Notes: generated by a model not told the origin, from the letters alone. A stretch of 64,000 nucleotides of DNA from Tenrec ecaudatus (GCF_050624435.1 NC_134537.1:13450584-13514583), one strand, 5' to 3'; shown: positions 12,101 through 23,375, counted from the first letter of the stretch. Program-made: numbers and translations.

Positions 12101-12745
12101 CACAACTAAACCAATAGGTACAATCATGATAAACAGAAAAAATAGTTTTAAGTTATCAAGAATTCTGTCTTGCTTGGAACCTCAATCAATGCTCATGGAA
12201 TCAAAAAAATCAATGATGCACTGTGTTGGGCAGGTCTGCTGCGCAAGGCTTCTCTAGAGTGTTGAAAACCAGGGATGTTACTTTGAGGACTGATGTGTGT
12301 CTGACCCAAAAAAATGGTATTTTCAATTGCCCTATATGCAATGCAAGTTACACGTGGCATAAGAACGATGAATTGATGCATTTGAATGACGGCGTTTTAG
12401 AAGGCTGTGGAAAGCAACTTGGACTGCCAACAGATCAATCCGATCTTTCTTGGAGCAAGTTCAGCCAGACTGCTCCTCAAGAGACTTTGTCCCATGCACT
12501 TTGGGTGGTTTCAGTAGAGACCACTCCCTAGAAAAGGCCTCACGCTTAGTAAAGAGGCATGGCAATGAAAAGAGGATGGCAACGAAGTACGGTGGATTGA
12601 CCCGGTGGCTGCAATGATTGGCTGGATCATATCAATTGGGAGGATGGGGCAGGGCTGAGCAGTGCTTTGTTCTGGGGTACAGCAAGTCACTATGAGCCTG
12701 GACCTGTCCGATGGCACCTAAACAGAACAGCACAGGTCAGAATGG
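9150..12745 (+). pseudogene. Nearly full-length RTE LINE, split by an L1 insertion
   Basis: This is a sense RTE retrotransposon from leader to 3' end. The leader is 9150-9590, and its first part ('ctgtcagtttgtcctactgt') is found antisense at 22600-22690. The endonuclease region is about 9600-10200, the reverse transcriptase about 10850-11640, and the 3' region 12108-12745 ends 'gatggcacctaaacag'. At 11404-11457 the RT thumb-side motif RTGVPQGCILSPSLFSLY is still readable. The catalytic YADD has become STND at 11542-11553. An L1 piece (11668-12091) sits in it. Without that insert the copy is about 3.15 kb, close to a complete RTE. Frameshifts are frequent and it cannot be active. Confidence 0.85.
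11668..12091 (+). mobile_element. L1 3'UTR insertion with inverted 5' end (twin-primed)
   Basis: The right part (about 11727-12091) is sense L1 3'UTR ending 'cctccaataaaatgattttt', with AATAAA at 12077-12082 and a short A-rich tail. The left part (11668-about 11726) is the same region in antisense, matching 14357-14420. The inversion leaves 'ctcaccattggtcctga' and 'tcaggaccagtggtgag' as an inverted repeat at its two edges. The flanks aaaaatccccacaact (11652-11667) and aaaaatcctcacaact (12092-12107) agree at 15 of 16 positions and are the target-site duplication. Confidence 0.88.
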
Positions 12746-12970
12746 ACTCAAAGGCGGTGATTTGGTTTTTGGATTTCAACACTATCTCAGACAATATTCT
12801 ATGGTTTTTCACAAAGTTTTCACTGGTCATTTTTTAGCAGTAACTTGCCAGGTCCTACCTTCCCTATCGGAGTCTGTAAACTGAACTGAAAGCTGTGCAT
12901 TGTTGGCTTTGGAAATAACCTAAGGCACAGCAACACATTAGCCACCACAGTGGCACAAAGATGAGTTAAA
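12746..12970 (-). mobile_element. RTE leader fragment (antisense) beside a SINE/RTE tail
   Basis: A short tail 'gtcagaatggactcaaaggc' directly follows the RTE 3' end. From about 12800 the sequence ('gttttcactggtcatttttt', 'cacagcaacacattagccac') matches the antisense RTE leader seen at 15230-15400 and 22540-22690. Confidence 0.55.
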
Positions 12971-13985
12971 AGTTTTATCAAGTTTAAAAAAAAATACTTG
13001 TCCCTGCCTTATGCAAATTATTTTAGAGAAGAGAAAAACTGGAGACATTTCTTTAGAATAGAAAAAGGCACTGAATAACATAAAGGAAATTTCTAAATAA
13101 AGAATTGGCAAACCAGTCCAGCTACTTATTCAAATAACCAAGGTGGTGTGAAAAGGTAGTTTAATAGTCAAAAACCGTAAAAGTGGTTCATTGTATTAAC
13201 AAACAAAGGTGAAGTGCGATTGCATTGTATCTGTTAAGACAGAAATAAACATCTTTCCTAAAACCCCTCACTATTGGGTCATTAAAACAAAACGAAACTC
13301 TGTCATTTATTGTCACAGAGCAATGGTTCAGTCTTCAGTCTGCTTCAAACCACCTGGGGTCCTGTCAGAAATACAGATTTCTCTATGGCACCTCAGTAAA
13401 CCTCCCTCCATTTGCTGTGAGCCATCCAGTGAATTTCAACTCATAGAGATCCTGTTGGTTATAGTATAACTGCCTCGTATATTTTCCTAGCTTCTAATAT
13501 TTCCAGAATAAGATTTTCAGGTTCTTTCTCCTGAGAAAATCGCTAATTATTGACTTTTAGATTAGTAACTCACTTCAGCATTGCACTACCAGGATTCTTT
13601 ATAGGAGATGTGCCTAAGACAAGTTTTCTGGCTTATCAGGTATATTCAAAAATGAGAATTTTTCTTTAAAGACACAGTTGTTTAAAATGTTGAAAAATCC
13701 CAATCAGTTATGCCTCTGGCCAATATCTGACTTGTGTATATGCCTCTAGTAACTCTAGTAAATGACGTTTTGTGACTATTAATTCTCCTGCAGCTTATGC
13801 AGGTTTCCATTTATATTACTATTGAAGATAGGCTCTTCTACCCTACCAATGTAGTTATCCGCTGCTTAATAATCATATGTACACTGGACTCCATATCAAG
13901 GATTCTAGACTTTGAAAACTTACATTTACCTCCTTGCTACCAAATACTGTTTGTACACAATTTTCTTCCTTTCTTTTTTTTTCCT
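12971..13985. other. Unassigned AT-rich DNA
   Basis: No gene, RNA or repeat is recognised in this kilobase. The two frames of 65-86 codons have no familiar motif. Confidence 0.4.
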
Positions 13986-13999
13986 TTTCAAACAGAAAA

Positions 14000-14838
14000 T
14001 ATAATGATTTTTTAAAAAATCATTTTATTGGGGGCTTAAACTCTTATCACAATCTGTATATATCAATTGTGTCAAGCACATTGGTACATTCATTGCCCTC
14101 ATCACTCTCAAAATATTTGCTTTCCACTTAAGCTTTTGGTATCAACTCTTCATTTCCCCCTCCCTCCCCCCTGTTCCCTCCTCATGAACCCTTGATAACT
14201 TATAAATTGTTATTCTCTAGTCATGTCTTACACTGTCTGATGTCTCCCTTCACCCACTTTTCTGTTGTCCATCCCCCAGGGAGGATGTTATATGTAGATC
14301 CTTATAATCGGTTACCCCTTTCTACCCTATCTTCCTTCCACCCTCTGGTATTGCCACTCTCATCCCTGGTCCTGAAGGGATCATCTGTGCTGGATTCCCT
14401 GTGTTTCCAGTTCCTATCTGTACCAGTGTACATCCTCTGGTCTAACTGGATTTGGAAGGTAGAATTGGGATCCTGATAGTGATGGGGAAGAAGCATTTAA
14501 GAATTAGAGAAAAGTTCTGTTTCATTGTTGCTACATCTCACCCTGACTGACTCATGTCCTTCCCTCGATCCTTCCGTAAGGAGATGTCCAGTTGCCTACA
14601 GATGGGCTTTGGGTCCCCACTCCTCACTTCCCCACATTCACAATGAGATGATTTTTTTGTTATTTGATGCCTGATACCTTATCCCTTCGACACCTCGTGG
14701 TCACACAGGCTTGTGTGCTTCTTCTATGTGGGCTTTGTTGCTTCTCAGCTAGATGGCCGCTTGTTTACCTTCAAGCCTTTAAGACCCTAGATGCTATATC
14801 TTTTAATAGCCGGGCACCATCAGCTTTCTTTACCACAT
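14000..14838 (-). mobile_element. L1 3'UTR insertion, antisense, with target-site duplication
   Basis: It begins on the plus strand with 'ttttttaaaaaatcatttta', the complement of an A tail and AATAAAATGATT signal, and continues with the same 3'UTR as the sense copy at 33675-35461. The flanks tttcaaacagaaaa (13986-13999) and ttttaaacagagaa (14839-14852) agree at 12 of 14 positions and look like the target-site duplication. It is 5'-truncated to about 840 bp and its frames are non-coding. Confidence 0.85.
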
Positions 14839-14989
14839 TTTTAAACAGAGAAAGATTCTTGTCAAAGAGATGTTTTTACTTCACAAGGTAACACTTTAAT
14901 TTTAATCAGGGGGGAAAATGCATATTAGATGTGAAAAATAATTTTATGAGTATTGTCTTTGATTTTCATTATGAATTATGACTAAGAAT

Positions 14990-15400
14990 AGACAGCTCCA
15001 ATCAAGTTAACTCTGACTCATGGCTACCTTATGTGAAACCGAATGAAACATCCTGTGTTATCCTCTCAGCGATGATCATCAACATGCTCACATGCTTCAT
15101 TGAGGCTACTGGGCCAATCCATCTCATGAATGCTCCTTTCACTCCCAATGGCCTCCTAATTCACCAAATATGACATCCTTTACTAGTGACAATGTGTCCA
15201 AAGCCAGTACAATGTTCTAATGTGACACATAAGGTTTTCATTGGCTACTTTTAGTAGATGGTCGGGCCATTTTTTCTGTCATAAGCTGGAAGTTCTCTCG
15301 AAACCTGTAGATCATGAGTGGCCCTTCTGGTATTTGGAACATTGTTGGCATCAGAGCAAGCCGCCAATAACACAACACACTGATAAATGTTGGTGGTGAG
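14990..15400 (-). mobile_element. Internally deleted RTE: 3' end fused to leader
   Basis: On the plus strand, 14990-15215 is the antisense RTE 3' region ('tgactcatggctaccttatg', 'tccaaagccagtacaatgtt'). At about 15230 it passes straight into antisense leader sequence ('aggttttcattggctac', 'tggtatttggaacattg'). The whole endonuclease and reverse transcriptase are missing. A similar join appears at 43430-43665. Confidence 0.6.
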
Positions 15401-15732
15401 TACCACGTAAATATTAAAATGCAGAAGCTTAAACTGTGTTAATAATCTTTACATAGTTGAACATGCATTTTATCTTCAATATTTTCCCATGCCTGCCTTA
15501 TTTTATATTTGTTGTTTTTGATACTCTGTAATAGCATTTAGCATAGTGTATTTAATTATAGTATAATCAAGACAAAAATCTAGAAAGCCTTTTTGTTCTC
15601 TGACAACATTCTAGTTGATTTTCATATAATTATTTTTGTTTTGAAGGCATTCATAATCAATGATGCATTTTAAAACGTACTTCATAGTGCTTAAATCAAT
15701 ATTTAAAAAATAAATGGTATTTGTAAGACTGG

Positions 15733-16406
15733 TGTGTTAGGCAGGGTTCTTTAGAGAAATGAAACCAGGACACTTGTGATTATATATATGGATATGTTTA
15801 TACAGTGAGAAAGAATATAATAGCTAATTAGTCTACACAGCAGTACACAGGGTTCAGTTCAACTCACGTCAGAACATTTAATGTACTGGAAGTTCTTCAA
15901 CTCTCTTGGGCTGCCAGATCCAAGGTCAAGGAAGCATACAGCAGAGTCCTCACTAAGGCAAAGCAAGTAAGGTCCTCCGGGCAAGGCACCCAGCAGCAGA
16001 GTGGGTCACCAACAGTCAGAGGCTTGAGAGCTTAACCAAGCAGGCCTGAACAGGATATCAAACGGAAGCAATGCAAAGCGACAGAATCCACCAGCTCAAG
16101 TGATGTACGCACCAGCAGTGTGGCTAATCGGGTCTCAAAGGAGCCTCAAGCTCTAGAGACATAATCCACAGATTGGGGGGGGGGGGGAACCACAGATAGT
16201 GTCGATCACAGTTTGATCAGAGAACTAGCTTCAACAGCAGCACGCATGCTCCAGCATGCTCCAATCACCAGAGAGCAAGAGAAGGAGGGGGAGGGGAGCG
16301 CAGGAGCCCTGCAGAGCCAGCCATCTCTCTGCTCTCCAATTAAACTGCGACCCAATCAATACCACATGTTCCTATTGACCAAGTTGTCAAACATGCCCAT
16401 CCATCA
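15733..16406 (-). mobile_element. LTR-like element, family B, antisense
   Basis: It starts 'tgtgttaggcagggttcttt' and ends 'aaacatgcccatccatca', giving TG...CA termini. It is homologous in reverse to 16514-17071 and 24482-25127. A 13-G run at 16175-16187 lies inside. I found no clear 5-bp duplication. Terminal structure and length suit an LTR, but I cannot name the family. Confidence 0.6.
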
Positions 16407-16513
16407 CAAATTGTATCAAATTTTTCATAAATGCAAAAAAAATTTAACATCAGTATTTTTATAGTTATAAATCAGATCTTTTACTATACCAGTAAATGAT
16501 TGACAGTTGAATG

Positions 16514-17071
16514 TGATAGGTTTGTTGTGGCAACACGGCCAAAGACCACATGTGAGCTTAGTTGAAGGGTGGAGAGATACATGGCTCAGCAAGCCTCGCC
16601 TCGTTCTCTCTTGCTCTTTAATCATAAAATGAGTGTGCAGCTGCCTTGCTTTATCTGTGTCTCCAATCACAAGCTACACTACCTGTGGGACACCTAACCC
16701 TTGGACTGTGTTGCTTTGACTTGAGGTTCCTTCAAGACCGGCTTCGCCACGCTACTGGAAGGTACATCTCTTGAACTGGGGACTCTTGTACACTGTCATC
16801 TGGCTGACTGTTGGTGACCTGCTTGCTGTTTGCTGCCTGTGGCCGGATAGCCTGAGTTTCTCCATGGAGGACTGCCTGGCGGGCCTCAAGACTTGAATGA
16901 CTGCTGGTGTACTAGCTGTCTCACGGAAGTGAGTTTCACTGAGCCATTTGTACTGCTTTTTAGATTAATTAACTGTTTATTTCTCATGTTATCTATCTGT
17001 CGATCTATATAAATATATAAGAAATTATTAGTGTCCTGGTGTTGTTTCTCTAGAGAACCCTGGTTAACACA
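16514..17071 (+). mobile_element. LTR-like element, family B, sense
   Basis: It starts 'tgataggtttgttgtggcaa' and ends 'agagaaccctggttaacaca'. It shares its length and many blocks with 24482-25127, for example 'gctgtttgctgcctgtggc'. Together with 15733-16406 it forms an inverted pair separated by 107 bp. The ends are TG...CA and the target-site duplication is not clear. Confidence 0.6.
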
Positions 17072-17181
17072 GATGAGCAAGAGTGTTCTCATTTAGTTCT
17101 GGGTGGAGTCAAGTTCATGGCTGTGCAAAGGGCCCCGAATGGGGAGTGGGCTGGGCTCCAAAATGAGCCTTTTGGTGAAGA

Positions 17182-17385
17182 GAAAACAAACCAACCAGTG
17201 GCCTCCCAGTCAGGGGCAACTCATAGCAACCCCTGGGTATCAGAGCGGCAGTGTGCTCACGGGTTTTCACCGGCTGAGAGATCAATTGGACATTGGTTGC
17301 AAGCCCCTTCTTCTGAGATGGTGTCAAGCTGCTGGCCTTTCAGTTAGTAGCTTAACCATTTGCATATCTCAGGAGCTGCATGATG
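17182..17385 (-). mobile_element. AFROSINE, antisense
   Basis: The plus strand reads the complement of the A-rich tail ('aaaacaaaccaaccagtg'), the tail motif ('gcaactcatagcaacccc') and the tRNA-like head ('ctttcagttagtagcttaac'). The order and size (about 200 bp) match a near-complete afrotherian tRNA-derived SINE. Confidence 0.75.
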
Positions 17386-17578
17386 AAGAAAACGATTCCT
17401 AAGATTCATAAACATTGGAGAATATGAAAAAATATCATTTACCTGCATGTTATACATGTCCTCGAATACAAGTACACTATTAATTTTCAATTAATTTTCA
17501 ATTTTCACTATTGATTTTTAAAATGTTAGTTTAATGTTGAGTTATATCAGGGAGATTCCTCTTCACTATGAGGTGCTG

Positions 17579-17644
<66 letters not shown>

Positions 17645-18840
17645 TTGACAAAATATGAACTCAATTTCCTCATGAAGACGATTGGAGCAGGAGTGAGAAA
17701 TGAAATGGATAGTGCAGGTTATCATGAAGAGGTTTCTTTTCACTTTTTTTTAAGGGGGAATCTGAGAAATAGAGAGTGACTTTTTAATTTTGTGTGAGAA
17801 GCCAGTCATTTGCAGTCTCAAAAGATTTATTTGGGATTGTAATTTTTAAGGTTAGTCATACCGAGTCTAGGTATTATCCCACATGTTCAACTGTCACTTA
17901 GACATCCTGTCCTCATTTGCAGCCCTTTATTCCTGGGATGCTTTGTAAGTGACTTACCTCTGTGCTTTTGCATGCTTTTTCCTCTGTTCTCTTTAAAGTT
18001 CGGTTTTCTTAAAAAATTGTATCGTCCTTCAGCCATCAAGGATATCTGTGCTTTAATTTTATGTCCTCTTTGTATCCCCACATTGCTAGGTGTACTTGGT
18101 TTCTTTTTGATATCTTTTGAATTCCTGTATCACATCAGTTTCATTCTGACAGATGCAGCCTCTAAAATAAGCTGTGTGATGCACTCAAACCTAAAATAAA
18201 CCATTATTTGAGGGTTAGGTGCGTCATACCTGCAAATAACCTCATTTATCTAGAGAAATGTATTTAATGCTTATTGTATAAATACCAGTGTTTCAGCATG
18301 CTTTATAATACCATCTGTCACTTCTTTTTGTACAACACATAATTCAATGTATCCCTTGTTCTTTTTTTTGAGATTCAAAATTCTTCCAAATATCTTTACA
18401 TACTCAGACAAGAATCCAGCTGCATTATGAAAGTTATATCAAACATTACTCCAGATAAAATATTAGTGCATGTTAAGTCAAATAGTTTTTTAAATTATTG
18501 TTGTTGCCCAGGTATGCATCAAGTTAATTGAACCATTGGCCTCTCTCACCAACCTCATTTCAGGTGTACCTTAGTCATTGGAAAGTAAGAAAATCGCTGC
18601 TGTTTCTATGAGAGGACTTCCACTTTGTCTCTGGTTTACCCTAGGGGTTCCTCTGTTATAAAAACAGGGAGAAAGGAAAAGGAAAGCATAAAGTGCTCAT
18701 CTGAAAGTGGATAAATGGCTTCATTTCTGTCCTCTATCTCTCTTGAAAGTTGTTTGTTTTTCTTTCCAGGTAAGTAGGTCTCAATTAGGCTGATGATTTT
18801 AGGAATGCACATCTGGAATATAAACTACAGAAATGATAGG
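17386..18840. other. Unassigned DNA apart from a TA repeat
   Basis: No gene or interspersed repeat is recognised except the (TA)n tract at 17580-17641. The open frames on both strands across that tract are products of the dinucleotide repeat. Confidence 0.4.
17580..17641. repeat. (TA)n microsatellite, about 31 units
   Basis: An uninterrupted alternating A/T run of 62 bp. Such tracts are length-unstable. Confidence 0.97.
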
Positions 18841-18841
18841 T

Positions 18842-18925
18842 TAGGAAACATTTGTTGAGTGAATACTGTGTGCCAGGCACTGAGGTAGGCTCCAGACAAT
18901 GAGGAGGCCCCAGGCGTCCATCTCC
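18842..18925 (-). mobile_element. MIR/L2-type tail fragment
   Basis: 'catttgttgagtgaatactg' followed by 'tgtgccaggcactgaggtag' is the reverse complement of the shared MIR/L2 3' tail (CAGTGCCTGGCACATAG..). It is an ancient element common to all mammals, recognised from one conserved block only. Confidence 0.5.
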
Positions 18926-19340
18926 TACAGGGGCTGTGGACATGCAGAGGCTCTTAAAGCACTCAGGGAAGGCTCAATGGAGGAGAGTCTGTGGTATACG
19001 CAGCTGCCAAGAGCAGTGCATAATTAGACTCCTGGAGAGTAGGAGGGGCCAGGAAAAGCTTTTTAAAGGGAGGTTTTTACCTGAGTAACATTTTAAGAAT
19101 GAGTAGGAGTTAATTATTTAGGTTGGTTTTATGGTATGCATTCCCTAAGTAGTTTCAGGCAGAAGAGAAATTCTGAAATTATCTTGTCACTCACAGTTCT
19201 GTAGGTTGGATCCGGGATAATAGTTCATGTCTTCTCTTTTCCCTCTTTTTACAAGCACGGACATATACAAAAGCATGTTTTATGTGTTGGATCTACTAGC
19301 TACTTTTTAGTTAGCAAAATTTGGTGTGCATGTGTGCTGG
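18926..19340. other. Unassigned DNA
   Basis: Nothing recognised. Confidence 0.35.
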
Positions 19341-19345
19341 TATGT

Positions 19346-19560
19346 ACAAGGGAGTCTCGGGTTGGTGCAAACACCTGAGCACTCAGCTACGACCGAAAGC
19401 CTGGGAGTTCAAATCCACCAGTGGGTGCCTCAGCAGAAGCAAGACCTGGGGATTCGCTTCTGCCATACAACACCCAATCAACATCGTATGGATTACAGTT
19501 TTATTCAGACACACAATGGACTCCCATCACATTAGAGTTGACGCAGAAGCAACTCATTTT
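19346..19560 (+). mobile_element. AFROSINE, sense
   Basis: A tRNA-like head with a B-box-like stretch ('gggagttcaaatccaccagt') is followed by the middle and the tail 'cacattagagttgacgcaga'. The size is about 215 bp and the body is diverged. Confidence 0.7.
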
Positions 19561-19599
19561 TTATATATGTGTAAGAAAAGATGGCAGGGATTGTGTATT

Positions 19600-20680
19600 C
19601 GATCACCACTCAATGTAGCTAATTCTACCTTCTAAGGCATGATTATCTATTTCTTTTCATCCAGCATGCCCTCTGGACACAAAAAGCACATGTTCTCAGG
19701 ACCTGTGGCACTGGAAGTCTATTGGTTGTGATCTGGATTTCTTTTGGACACGTCGTCTCATTTCTATGGCAGATTTGCCTTTATTTTTAATCTCCCTAAA
19801 GTGGAGACAAGAGAATGAAAGCTCACTTGTTTCACAGGCTCTCTGCAGAGGGACAGATACTCCAAAGCCTTGCTCCAACACTTTTCCATTTCACGTTTTT
19901 GGAAAAAAGACGACCATTATCCTAATGCACACATGATTTTTTTGTCAAATGGTGAAAATCAGTTTGTGAATATGTATGTCACTCTATGCCGGGTTAGTTT
20001 TACAAAGAAAGACAGGGTCTAACTTTGGCTAGGAATTCAATTTTCTATAAGCAAGTATACTAGAAGGGGACTTTAATCAGAAGCCTAAAGAAATGGACCA
20101 TTTTGATAAGCTGTTTGGTTGTCTTCTTCAGTGATTTGCCTCTGGCAAGGCATTAAGAACAGACAAATATTCATAAGTAGTTAATAACATACCCCTTCCT
20201 CTTTTCCTGAAAGACATTGATTTTTTTTTCTTTCTAAGCTCTAATTAAACCAACATAATTACTTTAGGCCACAGTGTTCAATGCATGTTCTCTTATCTGA
20301 CTGGATAGTTTCCTAATGTTTTGTTTTGCTTGTTTATTTTATTTATAACAAGTAAACAAAATTCATACATAGCACTTGCTTGAAATCACTACACAGCTTA
20401 ACAAAGAAAGCAGTATCAGTGACCTCGTGTTGTGCCCCTCCTTGGCTTCCTTTCATGAGACCACACCAAGAGCTCGCCAGGACCCTACGTTTACGGTTTC
20501 ATCTTCTCCTTTCCCATTTAAGTGTATACCATTAAATAATATACTGCCCCATTTTGTATATTTTAGTATTACATTCTGTACAGCCGATGACAATATACTC
20601 ATACTACGTGAAGTACAAAAAGACAACAGGGCAATTTTGACTCGCATGGTACTTTTAATTTTCTTTTATATCTTAAAATA
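19600..20680. other. Mostly unassigned AT-rich DNA
   Basis: No gene or RNA is recognised. Around 20330-20690 the sequence may belong to the antisense L1 relic that follows, but the similarity is weak. Confidence 0.35.
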
Positions 20681-20689
20681 TGTGGCTTT

Positions 20690-20970
20690 ATTTAATTAAA
20701 TCTTAAATACTCTGTAATATTCCACTGTATAAATTCACCACCATCTGCTTGTTTTCGATGGTGACCTGTTTGTTTTCAGGGTCATCTATTGCAAGCAAAA
20801 CTATGATTAACACTTTCGTTCTTGTCCTCTGTGACTGTGTGCATGGATTTTCTAGGCAATATTGTATAACTGTGAGATTCCCAGTTTGGAAAAATGTGCC
20901 TTGAAAGCCATTTAAAAATCTGGCAAACTGATCTCCAAATCTTTTGAACTAACTTACACTCCATTACTGT
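20690..20970 (-). mobile_element. Old L1 (L1M-type) relic, antisense
   Basis: 'taatattccactgtataaat', then 'gtttgttttcagggtcatct', then 'aaatctggcaaactgatctc' follow the order of antisense mammalian L1 ORF2 C-terminus and 3' region (TMEYYAAIK block onward). It is non-coding. Confidence 0.6.
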
Positions 20971-21011
20971 TTTTTTTTAAGAATTCCTGTAACTTATATC
21001 ATCCCAAATAC

Positions 21012-21190
21012 CTGGCAGCATAGTAATTATGTGTTTGACTATTAACCAAAGCTGGGCAATTCAAATCCATTATCTATTCCATGGAAAGAAGAAATAGCAG
21101 TCTGCTTCCATAGAGATTTAAATCCTGTAATTTCTTCATGGCAGCTCTCTTCTGTCTCATACAGGCATTCTGGATAAGAATCCACAGTAA
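21012..21190 (+). mobile_element. AFROSINE, sense, diverged
   Basis: The head 'ctattaaccaaagctgggca', B-box-like 'attcaaatcc' and middle 'agcagtctgcttccatagag' are in SINE order. The tail is degraded. Confidence 0.65.
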
Positions 21191-21341
21191 CATGTTTATG
21201 ATTTTAATAACCAGTATAAGACAGTTCCAACATTCTTGAACCTATAAAATATTTTAATAGTATTTGAAACGGGATATAAAGGAAGTCATTTTAGAATGCA
21301 TTTATATTATATATTTATATTTATGCACACACATACACATA

Positions 21342-22115
21342 AGGGTGAGTCAAAAAGTATTGCTACCAAGGGTCCAGTTCCCCCGATATGGGTGCATTCC
21401 ACACAAAGCATGTTTGACAATGTCTGCCATCGTGGGTGGTTGCAGCCCAGTTCTTTCAGTGATGCACTGAACCTTCTAAGGTGCTGTAGAGCAGACACAG
21501 GTCCAGTCAGAACCCTGACTTTTGAGGCAATCTGCTGAGCCAGTTTAATTCAAGGTGGAGAGGGCAGCTCAGAAAGCTATGGCACGTTGGCGGGGGTGTG
21601 GGGGGGGCAGGGGAGGGTATTCTAAATGAGTAAGCTTGATAGATTCACTCACAAGACACAGAACCATCATGAGGGCTTCCAGGAAGACATTTTAAGGAAT
21701 TCGAAAACTGGGTGGGTGGGAACATGTGCAAGAAAGATGGACAGAAGAACTTGTTTTTCCACCATGGCAATGCACCTTCTCCTTCTTTGAGGGTTGTCCT
21801 TCGAAGCAAACGCTGTCCTACAAGAATTGCACTGGGAAGCCTTATCCCACTCTTGCCCATTGAGGCTTCTTTTTGTTTCCAAGCCTCAAAGAACTTTTAA
21901 AAGGATGAGACTTGGGTATCACAAGGAGGCCAAAATATGTTAGAAACCTGAGTGCAGAATTCTTTGGGAGAAGGGATAGAAACATGGAAACATTGCCTTC
22001 AGAAGTAAATTGACTTGGGTGGAGGGTATGTTAAGAGAAAACAGCATCACATTTTGATATTTGTTATTTAATATAAATGTTTTTATGAGTTTTAAGGATA
22101 CATTTTCACTCCCCC
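21342..22115 (+). mobile_element. Mariner DNA transposon relic with both termini
   Basis: The 5' end is 'agggtgagtcaaaaagtatt' preceded by TA. The 3' end 'ggatacattttcactccccc' is a decayed complement of it. At about 774 bp against roughly 1.3 kb for intact mariners, it is internally deleted. The transposase remnant contains HHGNAP (21760-21777; family HHDNAP, whose catalytic Asp is here Gly) and FFLFPSLKE (21867-21893) in a different frame, so at least one frameshift separates them. There are several stops downstream. Copies of the same family lie at 493-650 and about 30755-31300. Confidence 0.8.
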
Positions 22116-22700
22116 GAAGTACATGAGATGCAGTCTTGCCATCCTTGTCCTAAAGAGCATTCTGGCTGGACTGCTTCCAAACAGATTTGTTTGTTCTTTT
22201 GGCAGTTTGCGGTTTTTCAAAATTGCTCACCCACACCATAATGTGAATACCTTGATTCTTCTCCAGTCTTCCTTCTTCCATGTCCAACTCTCACACGCAT
22301 GTGTGGCAGTTGAAAATACCATGGCTTGGGCACCTCCATCCTCAAAATGACATCCTTGCTCTTCAATACTTCATCTGAAGCGGTCTTGTGCAGTAGGCTT
22401 ACCCAGTGCAATATACTGTGTGATCTCCTGACTGCTCCTTTGATGAGCCTTGACTGTGGATCCAAGCAAAACAAAATCCTTGACAACTTCAGTATTTTCC
22501 CTGTTTATCATGATGTTCCCTATTGGTCCACTTGACGTGGCCAGCCTATTCCTTCTTTATAGTCTGTCCTTAGCCTGCAAGCTCGGCTAAAATCTGTTCC
22601 CTGTGGGTGACATTGCTTTGATATTGAAACAAGTGAAATAACTTCCAGCAACATGTAAATCACCACAGCATGACAAACTGACAGACAAGTAGTGGGTGTG
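22115..22700 (-). mobile_element. RTE LINE, antisense, 3' region joined to leader
   Basis: 22115-22530 is antisense RTE 3' coding and untranslated sequence ('ctggctggactgcttccaaa', 'accatggcttgggcacctcc', 'tgttccctattggtccac'), collinear with 1190-1500. From about 22540 it becomes antisense leader ('catcacagcatgacaaact' type block at 22660-22690). The RT and endonuclease core is missing. Confidence 0.75.
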
Positions 22701-23375
22701 TTTGTATACATATATGAATTCTGTATAAGCCTATGAAATTTAATTTGAGTTTCCCTAATTACCAAGCAAACGTGAGTCTCTTTTATAAATGACCAGATTG
22801 CATATTTTGTGCATTTTCATTTCAGTTACTTTTTTCCCTCCTTTGGGTTCTTCATACATTTTGAATATTAAAACATCGCCCATTCTGAATTTCTAACATT
22901 TTTTCCGTTCTGAGATTTTATTCTTACTTGTTATGCTGGTAACTCCTGATGACTCATGCTTCCTGATATTTCCATTCAGTGCTGTCTCTTGCTTTTTCAT
23001 GTCTGGGTAGGGTTACCATGAACTTTTCCCTTAAAATGCACCAGAGGCGAAACCATGGAAGTTGTAGGCCTAGGCTTCAAGGTCTGTTATATTTTTTACC
23101 TTATTTTTTCCCTGAGAGCTCTGAGCCATCAAGTGAGTCATCCGGTGGGAGATAAACCGTAGGATTACATGGAGAAGAAAGGACACGTAGGTATATCAGT
23201 AGCACATTTAAGCAGACCTATTAACCCACTAGCAGCTTGTACCCACAGAAGTGACCACCAACATTAGCAGAAGAATGTTCAGCTAAGCCCTGCCCAGCGA
23301 GGAGACCTGTAAGAAAATAAATACCACTAACTTTTTTGGTGGTTTCATATATGATTACATACTTGAATCATCTTA
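22701..23375. other. Unassigned DNA
   Basis: No gene, RNA or repeat recognised. Confidence 0.35.

Noticed and set aside
17531..17779. Open frames on both strands across the (TA)n tract
   Set aside because: They encode alternating Tyr-Ile from the dinucleotide repeat and have no other support.
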